Source: Terrabacter sp. Ter38
Lineage (GTDB): Bacteria > Actinomycetota > Actinomycetes > Actinomycetales > Dermatophilaceae
DNA length: 64,000 bases
Assembly (NCBI RefSeq): GCF_024519435.1
Contig: NZ_JALJRZ010000004.1
Location: 62,001-126,000 of the forward strand
Reading direction: 5' to 3'
In this document: piece after piece, positions 28,500 to 36,297 of the stretch
Numbering within the stretch: position 1 is the first letter of the stretch
Layout of the letters: every line of letters begins with the position of its first letter
The notes under the pieces: model-generated
What the model was told of the DNA's origin: nothing
Databases searched by the model: none
What the model saw: the letters and a program-made list of their open reading frames with translations, nothing else
Program-made: the position numbers and the translations under genes

Positions 28500-28958
28500 C
28501 TACAGGGAGCCGACCACGTGCCCGACCGAGGAGCACGCGAAGAGCAGCATCGAGGCGCCGGGCGAGACGGCAGCGGCGAGCAGGCACCACGTCTTGACCG
28601 ACCGTGAGGCGGCCCGGGCTCCTTCCCAGTCGCCGAGCGCCCACTTCGAGTTGACCTGGGTTGACTTGACGATCGCGACGATCCCGAACGGCACGAAGCA
28701 GAAGAGGGTGCACACGATCGCCCAGCCGAGGCGGGTCGGCGGTGGCGGTGCCTGGCCACGTCGCGGGCCGACCCACCCGGCGATGGGGGTGGCGGCATAC
28801 GGCAGCGGGTCGACCCGGCCTGCGGGCGGCGGCAGCGGGACGGGCGGCGGCATCACCGGAGCGCTCGGCGGCGTCGAGGTGGTGGCACCCGGCGACTCGA
28901 GGTCGGGCAGCCACTGCGACCAGGTGTCCTGCGTGGGATCGGGTCGACGGTCGTCCAT
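28500..28958 (-). CDS. CD225/dispanin family membrane protein
   Basis: This 152-residue protein has a cytosolic Pro-rich N-terminal half (to about residue 75). A CD225 core follows: LGWAIVCTLFCFVPFGIVAIV, a loop with the family pattern STQVNSKWALGDWEGARAASRSVKTW, then a second hydrophobic segment. Bacterial members are small membrane proteins without an established function; the eukaryotic relatives include IFITM proteins. The 134 bases downstream (28367-28499) contain no gene. Confidence 0.82.
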   Translation of the reverse strand: MDDRRPDPTQDTWSQWLPDLESPGATTSTPPSAPVMPPPVPLPPPAGRVDPLPYAATPIAGWVGPRRGQAPPPPTRLGWAIVCTLFCFVPFGIVAIVKSTQVNSKWALGDWEGARAASRSVKTWCLLAAAVSPGASMLLFACSSVGHVVGSL

Positions 28959-29066
28959 GGTCCGGGTGCTCCTGGCTCGGCGGGTCGGTCCCTGTGAGAC
29001 CCGTCAGGAGCGACAGCGTTCCATGGAGAAGACGCGTGCGGGTGTGAACCGGACGAATCCCCCGAG

Positions 29067-29387
29067 TCAGATGATGGTCGGGTCGCCGTCCGCGCTGAGC
29101 TGCTTGCCGGCGCGCTCCCACTCGAGCATGCCGCCCTCGACGTTGGCGACGTCGTAGCCCTGGTGCACGAGCCACTGGACGGCACGCGCCGAGCGGCCGC
29201 CCATGCGGCACACGACCGCGACGGTGGCGTCGGTGTCGGGCAGCTCGTCGATGCGTGCCGGCAGCTCGCCGAGGGGGATGTGGATGGCGTTGGGAGCGTG
29301 GCCCGCAGCCCACTCGTCGGCCTCGCGGACGTCGACGAGGACGGCGTCGTCGGGCAGCTCGGACACGGTCGTCGTGGGGATGCTCAT
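29067..29387 (-). CDS. single-domain rhodanese-like protein
   Basis: This 106-residue sulfurtransferase-like protein has a rhodanese fold with the active-site loop VVCRMGGRSARA: catalytic Cys followed by a six-residue loop, as in GlpE-like and PspE-like proteins. LVDVREADEWAAGHAPNAIHIPLGEL is the CH2A-type motif. It may move sulfane sulfur in the cytosol. ATG 29387 gives the family length; the frame extends to 29420. The upstream DUF1648 gene on the same strand is separated by a nested hairpin. Confidence 0.9.
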   Translation of the reverse strand: MSIPTTTVSELPDDAVLVDVREADEWAAGHAPNAIHIPLGELPARIDELPDTDATVAVVCRMGGRSARAVQWLVHQGYDVANVEGGMLEWERAGKQLSADGDPTII

Positions 29388-29418
29388 GCCTTCATCGTGA
29401 CACGACCGCACCCGACCC

Positions 29419-29496
29419 ACGACCGTTGGTCAGGGCCCGCAGGCGACGCGCGGTGGGACACGCCTGGGTGGGCGTCGCGCGGCGACCAACGGTCGT
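29419..29496 (-). terminator. nested inverted repeat behind the DUF1648 gene
   Basis: An outer 13-bp perfect pair (29419-29431 with 29484-29496) encloses an inner 7-bp pair (29443-29449 with 29472-29478). It begins nine bases past the DUF1648 stop and ends just before the rhodanese start region. Confidence 0.6.
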
Positions 29497-29504
29497 CCGC
29501 TGGC

Positions 29505-30464
29505 TCAGGACGCCCGGGCGGCGAGGGTGTTGAGCACGGCGGCGGCCTCGTCTGCGTCGTCGACCGTGACGACGACGTCGGGCTCGCCGATGCGGTGCAC
29601 GACGAGGGCCTCGCCGGCGCGGGTGACGTAGCCGCGCCGGCCGTCGACGCCGATGCGCCAGCCCCAGCCGCCGAACTCGCGCAGCGGGGAGACGGTCGTC
29701 GTACCGGCCGACGCCACCCGCTCGAGCGGCACGCGAGACCACGAGAGCCCGGCGCTCGAGACCCGCAGGCCGGACGCGTCGACGGTGACCCGGGCGGAGA
29801 CAGTGAGAGCGAGCAGCGCCCCGAGGGCCAGGGCGAGCAGCCACACCCAGGCCAGCCCGGCGAGCGCCACCCAGACGAGGGGCAGCGCGACGACGACGGC
29901 GAGCGCCACCGTCGGGCCCACGCGCAGGCTCGCCCGCCCCGTCCACGCGAGACGGGTCGTCGGCATGACCTCGAGCCGAGGCGCGTCGACGGGGAGGGGC
30001 TCACGGGCTCCCGTGACCTCGGGCGGCGTCGTGCGTCCCCAGCGCCAGAGCCCGACGGCGACGACGGCGGTCAGCACGAGGGTGGGCACCGCCCACTGCG
30101 GCGGGAACGCCTGCGGGACCTGCCCCGGTCGCTGCGCGACGAGGCCGCCGAAGAGCACGCCGCCGAGGAAGACGGCGAGGCCACCGGCGACGGCGGCGAG
30201 CGGACCCCGGGCGGAGCGGTGCATGACGGCGGCGAGGCCGACGAGGGCGAGCGGCATCACCGTCGTGATGGCGGCGGCGGTGACGACGGCCGCCCCGAAG
30301 GGCTGCCAGCGGTCCGGCTCGCCGTCCAGGCCCCAGTGGACGGCCACCGGGTCCGGCACCAGGTCGCGGACGGCATACGCCAGCCCGGTGCCGACCGCGG
30401 CCACGAGGGGAGCCAGGACGGCGCTCGCGACGAGGGCGTGGGTGGGGCGGCGGTCGGTGGTCAT
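29505..30464 (-). CDS. DUF1648-containing membrane protein
   Basis: This 319-residue protein has six or so transmembrane segments. The N-terminal unit, a transmembrane helix followed by DPVAVHWGLDGEPDRW, is the DUF1648 signature. The C-terminal part after the last helix pair (TVDASGLRVSSAGLSWSRVPLERVASA) is a PH-like beta domain. The start overlaps the stop of the GntR gene by four bases, so the two are coupled. Pairing of a short GntR regulator with a DUF1648 protein is seen in many Gram-positives and suggests a self-regulated membrane unit. The function of DUF1648 proteins is unknown. Confidence 0.85.
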   Translation of the reverse strand: MTTDRRPTHALVASAVLAPLVAAVGTGLAYAVRDLVPDPVAVHWGLDGEPDRWQPFGAAVVTAAAITTVMPLALVGLAAVMHRSARGPLAAVAGGLAVFLGGVLFGGLVAQRPGQVPQAFPPQWAVPTLVLTAVVAVGLWRWGRTTPPEVTGAREPLPVDAPRLEVMPTTRLAWTGRASLRVGPTVALAVVVALPLVWVALAGLAWVWLLALALGALLALTVSARVTVDASGLRVSSAGLSWSRVPLERVASAGTTTVSPLREFGGWGWRIGVDGRRGYVTRAGEALVVHRIGEPDVVVTVDDADEAAAVLNTLAARAS

Positions 30465-30817
30465 CGCTGGAACTCGCTCTCGATGAGTCGGGTGAGGTCG
30501 GACGGGGTGGCGCCGACGAGTCGAGCCTCGGCGACGAGCTCGGCGACGAGGGTGCGCAGCCGCGCGTCGCCTCCGGGGTCGGACGCACTGACGACGGCCC
30601 CGCGGCCGCGGCGCAGGTCGATGAGCCCTTCGTCCCGGAGGGACTGGTAGGCGCGCAGCACCGTGTGGAGGTTGACGTCGAGCACGCCGGCGACCTCCTT
30701 GGCGGAGGGCAGGCGGTCGCCCTTCTCCAGTCGTCCGGACGCCATCTCGCGTCGGACGCAGGCCGCCACCTGCACGTGCAACGCCGTGCTCGACGTGGGG
30801 TCCACCTGCCACAACAT
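30461..30817 (-). CDS. GntR family regulator, short YtrA/YhcF-like type
   Basis: This 118-residue repressor-type protein has a winged helix at residues 10-75 (ALHVQVAACVRREMASGRL, LPSAKEVAGVLDVNLHTVLRAYQSLRDEGLI, RRGRGAVV). It lacks the large effector domain of other GntR families and has only a short C-terminal dimer helix, as in YtrA-like regulators. ATG 30817 opens MLWQVDPTSS. It probably controls its own operon with the DUF1648 gene, and perhaps pdxY, through the AT-rich divergent region. Confidence 0.88.
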   Translation of the reverse strand: MLWQVDPTSSTALHVQVAACVRREMASGRLEKGDRLPSAKEVAGVLDVNLHTVLRAYQSLRDEGLIDLRRGRGAVVSASDPGGDARLRTLVAELVAEARLVGATPSDLTRLIESEFQR

Positions 30818-30864
30818 AGTTCTAGTATCGCTATAAATATCTTGTAAAGGCAAGCGGCTAGGGT
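30811..30864. promoter_or_regulatory. AT-rich divergent promoter and likely GntR operator
   Basis: About 40 bases from 30813 to 30850 are strikingly AT-rich for this genome. They contain ATAG...CTAT half sites around TTCTAGTATCG (30816-30834), suitable for an autoregulatory GntR site. On the plus strand TAGGGT (30859-30864) stands seven bases before the pdxY GTG. Confidence 0.5.
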
Positions 30865-30871
30865 GGAGGCC

Positions 30872-31720
30872 GTGAAGATCCTGTCGATCCAGTCCCACGT
30901 CGCCTACGGTCACGCCGGCAACTCGGCCGCGGTCTTCCCGCTGCAGCGGCTCGGGCACGAGGTCTATCCGGTGCTCACGGTGACCTTCTCCAACCACACG
31001 GGCTACGGCTCGACGCGAGGCCCGCTCATCGCGCCCGCTGACGTCGCGGCCGTCATCGACGGCGTCGAGGAGCGGGGTGCCTTCCCGGCCATCGACGCGG
31101 TGCTCTCCGGCTACCAGGGCGCCGAGGCGGTCGGCGAGGTCGTCCTCGACGCCGTCGCACGGGTCAAGGCGGCCAATCCGGCCGCCGTCTACTGCTGCGA
31201 CCCCGTCATGGGCGACGTCGGCCGGGGCTTCTTCGTGCGCGAGGGCATCCCCGAGTACATGCGCGACCACGTCGTGCCGAAGGCCGACATCGTCACGCCC
31301 AACCAGTTCGAGCTCGAGTTCCTCGTCGGTCGCCCGGTGTCGACGCAGACCGACCTCGTCGCCGCGGCGCGCGAGCTCGTCGCGCAGGGCCCGAGCGCCG
31401 TCCTCGTGACGAGCGCGTTGACGTCCGACACCCCTGAGGGCTCGATCCAGATGGCGTGCGTCACCGCCGACGACGCCTGGGTCGTGACGACCCCGATGCT
31501 GCCGATGACGGTGCGCGGGGGTGGTGACGTGACCGCTGCGGTCTTCCTCGCGCACTACCTGACGGACGGCCCGGAGGTGGCCCTGCGCCGCACGGCAGCG
31601 ACGATGTATGCCGTGCTCGAGCGCACCCATGCCAGCGGCTCGGACGAGATGCTCCTCGTCGCGGAGCAGGACGCGATCGCGCACCCCGACGAAGTTTTTG
31701 AAATCTCTTCGATCAGTTGA
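30872..31720 (+). CDS. pdxY: pyridoxal kinase
   Basis: This 282-residue ribokinase-family enzyme phosphorylates pyridoxal in PLP salvage. SIQSHVAYGHAGNSAAVFPLQRLG and FSNHTGYG are PdxY/PdxK signatures that bind the vitamer. CDPVMGDVGRGFFV and TPNQFELEFL are the metal and ATP segments. PMTVRGGGDVTAAVFLAHYL near the end holds the GxGD catalytic Asp. GTG 30872 is preferred (leaderless; the GTG at 30863 would overlap the expected start point). The last ten codons are AT-rich, unlike the rest of the gene, and run into the promoter at 31717. Confidence 0.93.
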   Translation: MKILSIQSHVAYGHAGNSAAVFPLQRLGHEVYPVLTVTFSNHTGYGSTRGPLIAPADVAAVIDGVEERGAFPAIDAVLSGYQGAEAVGEVVLDAVARVKAANPAAVYCCDPVMGDVGRGFFVREGIPEYMRDHVVPKADIVTPNQFELEFLVGRPVSTQTDLVAAARELVAQGPSAVLVTSALTSDTPEGSIQMACVTADDAWVVTTPMLPMTVRGGGDVTAAVFLAHYLTDGPEVALRRTAATMYAVLERTHASGSDEMLLVAEQDAIAHPDEVFEISSIS

Positions 31721-31747
31721 CCGTTTCGCCCGAGAGCGGGTTATAGT
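31717..31747 (+). promoter_or_regulatory. strong-looking sigma70-type promoter after pdxY
   Basis: TTGACC (31717-31722) and TATAGT (31742-31747) are separated by 19 bases and preceded by an AT-rich stretch. The -35 overlaps the pdxY stop codon. The predicted start point, about 31754, is one base before the terminator stem. Confidence 0.4.
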
Positions 31748-31754
31748 CGCAACG

Positions 31755-31800
31755 CGCCGTTCCGCATGACCACCCCTGACCGTGCGGAACGGCGTTTTTT
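31755..31800 (+). terminator. intrinsic terminator with T-run
   Basis: A 12-bp perfect stem (31755-31766 with 31783-31794) is followed by six Ts. It is the most classical rho-independent terminator in the window and lies 34 bases behind the pdxY stop. The rest of the gap to 31940 is comparatively AT-rich and has no recognisable gene. Confidence 0.85.
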
Positions 31801-31939
31801 CATGCCTGAATTGAGTGGAATCCGAATCAAATGACTTCGCTTTCCATGGAGTCGGTGTGGCCTCGCGCTCTCGCCGGGCCCTGCGACGACGCGCCGATCG
31901 GGGTCGATCGGGATGTCTCAGGTTTTCGGTAGAGATGCG

Positions 31940-31945
31940 TATAGC
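31940..31945 (+). promoter_or_regulatory. -10 box TATAGC for the AAA ATPase gene
   Basis: TATAGC, eight bases before GTG 31954, fits a leaderless start. Confidence 0.4.
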
Positions 31946-31953
31946 CTCCGATC

Positions 31954-33222
31954 GTGGACCCGATCACGAACCCGTACGCCCCGGGCGCGGGCCAGCGCCC
32001 GCCCGAGCTCGCCGGCCGTGACGAGCAGCTGCGCACCTTCGACGTCGTGCTCGAGCGCGTCGCCCGCGGGCGCTCCGAGCGCTCGATCGTCCTCACCGGC
32101 CTGCGCGGCGTCGGCAAGACCGTCCTGCTCAACGCCCTGCGGAGCTCGGCCGTGCGGGCCGACTGGGGCACGGGCAAGTTCGAGGCGCGTCCCGACCAGC
32201 GGTTGCGGCGACCGCTCGCCGCGGCCGCGCACCAGGCCGTGCGCGAGCTCGGTCACCCGCGGGGCGAGGACATCGACCACGTGCTCGGCACCATCAAGGC
32301 CTTCGCGCTGCGCGACGCCCCGACGGGAGCGAAGCTGCGCGACAAGTGGCAGCCGGGCATCGACGTCCCGGCCGTCACCGGCCGCGCCGACTCGGGCGAC
32401 ATCGAGATCGACCTCGTCGAGCTCTTCACCGACATCGGTGGCCTCGCCGCCGACGTCGGCAAGGGCGTCGCCTTCTTCATCGACGAGATGCAGGACCTCG
32501 ACCCCGACGACGTGTCGGCGCTCTGCGCGGCGTGCCACGAGATCTCGCAGTCGGGTCTGCCCGTCATCGTCGTCGGTGCCGGGCTGCCGCACCTGCCCAC
32601 GGTGCTCTCCGCCTCGAAGTCATACTCGGAGAGGCTCTTTCGCTACTCGCGCATCGACCGGCTACCCCGCGACTCCGCCGACCGGGCCCTCGTCGGACCG
32701 GCGACCGAGGAGGGGTGCGAGTTCACGCCCGAGGCGCTCGACGAGATGTATGCCGTGACGGCGGGCTACCCGTACTTCATCCAGGCCTACGGCAAGGTCG
32801 TGTGGGACGTCGCGCCCTCCTCACCCGTCACCGCCCAGGACATCCGGGTGGCGGTCCCCGAGGCCGAGTCCGAGCTCGCGGTGGGCTTCTTCGGCTCCCG
32901 CTTCGAGCGTGCGACGCCGGCCGAGCGCGAGTACCTCCGGGCCATGGCCGACGCGGCCCTCGTCGACCCGCAGGCGGGGGAGGGGCGCGCGGAACGGGAC
33001 GTTCCAGCGGACGGCGACGAGACGGCATACCTCCGCGACGGGGTGGCCGAGCGCGAGGCCGTGCCGACGTCCGCCGTGGCGGAGGTGCTGGGGCGCAAGC
33101 CGCAGTCGCTGTCGCCCGCGCGCGACGCCCTCATCAAGAAGGGACTCATCTACTCCGGCGAGCGCGGCCTCATCGCCTTCACGGTGCCCCACTTCGGCCG
33201 CTACCTGCGCACCCAGTCCTGA
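31954..33222 (+). CDS. AAA ATPase with C-terminal winged helix (archaeal-ATPase/Orc-like)
   Basis: This 422-residue P-loop protein has Walker A GLRGVGKT (residues 49-56), Walker B FFIDEMQDL (about 178) and a sensor-like VVGAGLP. The N-terminal NPYAPGAGQRPPELAGRDEQL is typical of stand-alone STAND/ATPase proteins of the archaeal-ATPase group. The C-terminal part has a winged helix (VAEVLGRKPQSLSPARDALIKKGLIYSGERGLIAFTVPHFGRYL). Such proteins are common in actinobacteria without a proven role; a DNA-linked or toxin-antitoxin-like function is speculation. It is monocistronic and closed by a hairpin. Confidence 0.82.
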   Translation: MDPITNPYAPGAGQRPPELAGRDEQLRTFDVVLERVARGRSERSIVLTGLRGVGKTVLLNALRSSAVRADWGTGKFEARPDQRLRRPLAAAAHQAVRELGHPRGEDIDHVLGTIKAFALRDAPTGAKLRDKWQPGIDVPAVTGRADSGDIEIDLVELFTDIGGLAADVGKGVAFFIDEMQDLDPDDVSALCAACHEISQSGLPVIVVGAGLPHLPTVLSASKSYSERLFRYSRIDRLPRDSADRALVGPATEEGCEFTPEALDEMYAVTAGYPYFIQAYGKVVWDVAPSSPVTAQDIRVAVPEAESELAVGFFGSRFERATPAEREYLRAMADAALVDPQAGEGRAERDVPADGDETAYLRDGVAEREAVPTSAVAEVLGRKPQSLSPARDALIKKGLIYSGERGLIAFTVPHFGRYLRTQS

Positions 33223-33251
33223 AGCCCGGTCCCGCGCGAGCGAGGACGGAA

Positions 33252-33287
33252 CCCAGCGGCACACGACGTGTGTCGTATGCCGCTGGG
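33252..33287. terminator. 16-bp hairpin with one mismatch, containing GTATGCC
   Basis: The arms 33252-33267 and 33272-33287 pair except at one position, with a 4-base loop. It lies 30 bases behind the AAA ATPase stop and before the convergent repeat-protein gene. One arm contains GTATGCC. Confidence 0.65.
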
Positions 33288-33328
33288 CTCACGCGGGCGC
33301 GGACGTCACCCCTCGTTCCGGTCCGGTC

Positions 33329-35578
33329 TCAGGCCTCGAGCGAGAACCCGATCGCCCGGGGGACCGCCTCCCAGCCGATGCTGCTGCCCGAGACGATCGT
33401 GCGGTCCCAGGCTCGGAAGCGCAGGACGTAACCGCACGGCGCCATGATCGCGGTGTTCAGCTGCCACGTGCCGGACGTGCCGACCGTGGGAGCCAGCGGG
33501 AAGGTCGAGGGTCCGGAGACCGTCGGCGTCGTGCCCGCAGCCGGACCGGCGGGGTCGAGCTCCAGCGCCAGGGTGCGGAAGTGCTCGTCCGAGACCGAGT
33601 AGGAGCCGACGAGGATGTCGCCCAGCTTGAACTTCATGCACTCCTGCGCCGGGAACGTCGTCCCACCGCGGATGAACTCCGTGATCGTGAAGGTGCTCGT
33701 CGGCGCGACCTCGTCGAGCCGGAGCCGGACGTTGGTGCGAGTCGTCCCGTCGACGCAGAGGACGGTCTGCGCCGAGTAGATCGTGCCGATCGGGTCCTTC
33801 GCCACCACCTCGATCTCCCACCGGCCGCTCATCGGCACCGACGTCGACCACACGGCGAGCACGTTGCCCACGACGCGACGCCATCCTGCGCCGGCGACGT
33901 TGGGGTCCTCTCGGTAGGTGTAGAAGTCGTCCGAGTCGGTCGACTGCGTCATCCCGAACTGTGTCGGCAGGGCAGCCCCGACCTGTTGGGTCACGGTGAT
34001 CCCGAAGTCGTTGGTCAACGCCTTGAAGGAGCCGCCGTTGTCGACGTCGCGGACGCGGACGCGGTACTTCATCGGGGAGGCACTGATGTCCGGCGCGCCG
34101 GGGATGAACCCGGTGATCGTGACGACGCCGCCGAACGGCTGGTCGGCCGGGTCCAGGGTGCGACCGTCTGTCTGGTCGATCGAGCACACCGGCACACCGC
34201 TGATCGCGTCGACGACGGGACGCAGCCCGACGACGACTCCGGCCGGCAGCTGGACGGTCGTCTCCTCTCGGTTGCCCCAGGTCGGCACCCAGTCCGGGTT
34301 GCCGGTCGGGGGCGCCGCCGCCCAGGAGAGGATCGCGCGGACCTTCGGCTGGACCGGCCCGTCGACGCAGGCGCGTCGGTGGGAGAAGCTCGCGATCGGG
34401 AGGAAGACCGCGTAACGCAGGCCCCCGGGCGGCACCGTCACGTCATGGACCTTGACGCTCGCCGTCCCGACGTACTCGAGGCCGCTGCCCCAGTCCATCC
34501 AGAAGGCGACGTACTCGGTGCTGCCCGCGGTGCACGGACCACCGGAGTAGCCGCTGGGCCGCTTGATGGTGATGACGCCGACCAGGGCGTCCTCGACCGG
34601 GTCGTAACCGATGCAGCCGAGCTCCTCGAAATCGGTGTTGCCGTCGGTCTTGGCAAGGGTGTCGAAGATGTCGCCGAGGTCGAGGTCGAGACCACCGAAG
34701 TCGAACATCGACGCGGTGGACGTCGACGCCGCGAGCCCGGCGTCGGCGGCGAGCACCCGCGGCTTCGTCGGATCGGGTCCGGGCTGCACCTCGGTGATGT
34801 CGGCCAGGAGACCACCCGAGGCCTGCAGGGCCTGGGTGATCTGCGGGAAGACGAAGCGGTGCGGCTCGACCTTGTCCTCGGTGTAGGTCTTGACGAGGGT
34901 GGAGAGGGGAGCCGGCGGCGGATCCTTGAGCACGAGCGGCTGGTCGACCTCGACGATGTCGAGGAGAGGCGCCGGAAGCGTGACCTCGAGGGCCTCGATG
35001 AGGTCGCCGACGACGAGGAGCGTGGAACCCGTGGGCTGCACGACGACGTCGACGACGTTGCCCCAGACCGGGACGAAGGTCGGATCGCCGGCCGTCGGTG
35101 GTTGGCTCCACGAGAGGATCGCCCGGAGCGTCGGCTGGTTCGTCAGGAAGCACCACCGGTGCTTGACCGGGATCGGCAGGTTGACCGCGAAGTCGAGGGG
35201 TCGCACCCCCGTGGTGTCGTGGACGCTGAACGAGTCCATGCCGACGTCGACCCAGCTCGCACCGCCGTCGTAGGACACGAAGAAGCGGACGTACTCGCGC
35301 GATCCGCCGTTGCAGAGCGTCCCGCCGTAGCCGGAGTTCGCGTTGATCCGGACGACGGCCTCGGCCTGGTCCAGAGCGGGATTGAGGCCGACGCAGGTCA
35401 GCGCCTCGAAGGACGTGTTGCCCTGGATCGGCGTGATGACCGGAAGCTCTGACTCGGCCAGGGTCCCGAAGTAGTTCGGATTGGCCATGAGCAGAGCCGG
35501 CTGACGGGAGCGAAGGACGAGGTGGGTCTTGTTCACCCGGCTCGGACGCAGCGCGGCCTGTTTTGATGTGGTGGGCAT
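33329..35578 (-). CDS. unknown 749-aa protein with two cysteine-patterned repeats
   Basis: I do not recognise a named family. The protein contains a duplicated module of about 130 residues: repeat 1 at 54-181 and repeat 2 at 314-442. They share N-T-x-F-E-x-L-x-C, SGYxGGxC, GSxEYVxF, a SVHD/KVHD step, a Cys before a variable loop, and AILSW...PP.G.P..VP.WGN. Each copy has three cysteines at matching places (62, 89, 143 and 322, 349, 404). The C-terminal 290 residues look like beta-rich Ig-type domains. There is no signal peptide or membrane helix. ATG 35578 is preceded by AGGAG, which is paired in a hairpin. GC content and codon use look native. Confidence 0.75.
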   Translation of the reverse strand: MPTTSKQAALRPSRVNKTHLVLRSRQPALLMANPNYFGTLAESELPVITPIQGNTSFEALTCVGLNPALDQAEAVVRINANSGYGGTLCNGGSREYVRFFVSYDGGASWVDVGMDSFSVHDTTGVRPLDFAVNLPIPVKHRWCFLTNQPTLRAILSWSQPPTAGDPTFVPVWGNVVDVVVQPTGSTLLVVGDLIEALEVTLPAPLLDIVEVDQPLVLKDPPPAPLSTLVKTYTEDKVEPHRFVFPQITQALQASGGLLADITEVQPGPDPTKPRVLAADAGLAASTSTASMFDFGGLDLDLGDIFDTLAKTDGNTDFEELGCIGYDPVEDALVGVITIKRPSGYSGGPCTAGSTEYVAFWMDWGSGLEYVGTASVKVHDVTVPPGGLRYAVFLPIASFSHRRACVDGPVQPKVRAILSWAAAPPTGNPDWVPTWGNREETTVQLPAGVVVGLRPVVDAISGVPVCSIDQTDGRTLDPADQPFGGVVTITGFIPGAPDISASPMKYRVRVRDVDNGGSFKALTNDFGITVTQQVGAALPTQFGMTQSTDSDDFYTYREDPNVAGAGWRRVVGNVLAVWSTSVPMSGRWEIEVVAKDPIGTIYSAQTVLCVDGTTRTNVRLRLDEVAPTSTFTITEFIRGGTTFPAQECMKFKLGDILVGSYSVSDEHFRTLALELDPAGPAAGTTPTVSGPSTFPLAPTVGTSGTWQLNTAIMAPCGYVLRFRAWDRTIVSGSSIGWEAVPRAIGFSLEA

Positions 35579-35585
35579 GGGAGCT

Positions 35586-35634
35586 CCTCTGGGCGGGGCC
35601 CGGCCCCCGAGGCCGCGCCGACACCACCCAGAGG
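35586..35634 (-). promoter_or_regulatory. 5' hairpin covering the ribosome binding site of the repeat protein
   Basis: On the minus strand CCTCTGGG (35634-35627) pairs exactly with CCCAGAGG (35593-35586), with a very GC-rich loop between. The second arm overlaps the AGAGGAG ribosome site of the gene starting at 35578, so folding would mask it. Confidence 0.45.
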
Positions 35635-35761
35635 TCTGAGCGAGCCGATAGATACCGACGGCTGACGCACCGGCGGTGGGTCCACCCGCGGCGCTGCGGG
35701 CCGTGCGGCCACGTCGGGCATCCCGCGGCACACGTCCTCGGGTGCGTGGCACGCTGATGGA

Positions 35762-36148
35762 ATGGGACAGCGAGATCCGCGCGTCGACGACTACATCGCG
35801 ACGTTGGTCGTCTGGCAGCAGGACGTCGCACGGCAGGTGCGTGAGCTCCTGCACGAGGCGGACCCGGACGTCGCGGAGACGATCAAGCGGCGCGTGCAGC
35901 CGTACTTCGTCCTCGAGGGCAACATCGCGGCCCTGTTGGGGACGAAGACGCACCTCAACGTGTTCGTCTATGACCCCATCGCGCCGGACCCGACGGGGCT
36001 GATCAACCAGGGGCACGGCAACCTCACGGCCCGCTCGATCCAGATCCACGAGGGTGACGCGCTGGAGGACGCGGCCCTGGTCGCGCTGTTCCGGGCCGTG
36101 ATCGCCAACAACCGCGCCGGTGGTTGGAGGACCCTCGGTGGGCGGTGA
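35762..36148 (+). CDS. DUF1801 (YdhG-like) protein
   Basis: This 128-residue protein has the DUF1801 pattern: an N-terminal helix (DPRVDDYIATLVVWQQDVARQVRELLHEADPDVAETIK) and a following beta sheet (YFVLEGNIAALLGTKTHLNVFVYD). The C-terminal helix around ALVALFRAVIANNRAGGW completes it. Family members are small, probably ligand-binding proteins; YdhG of Bacillus is involved in iron homeostasis, but no such role can be read here. ATG 35762 lacks a good ribosome site, so a leaderless start is likely. Confidence 0.75.
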   Translation: MGQRDPRVDDYIATLVVWQQDVARQVRELLHEADPDVAETIKRRVQPYFVLEGNIAALLGTKTHLNVFVYDPIAPDPTGLINQGHGNLTARSIQIHEGDALEDAALVALFRAVIANNRAGGWRTLGGR

Positions 36149-36297
36149 GCTGCGCTGCTGAGGGTCGCGGCCACCACGTCGACCTCGCGAACAGCCAGTC
36201 GGACCACGGCACCCCCCGATGACGTGCGCACCGGGCGCTCACCTGCCCGGCGGGTCGGGATGCGCCCGAATTCCCTTGTGTGGCAAGGTGGCTGATT

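Noticed and set aside
28400-28798. Minus-strand 132-codon frame overlapping the CD225 gene
   Set aside because: It overlaps the real gene in another frame and consists of Arg/Ser/Pro low complexity.
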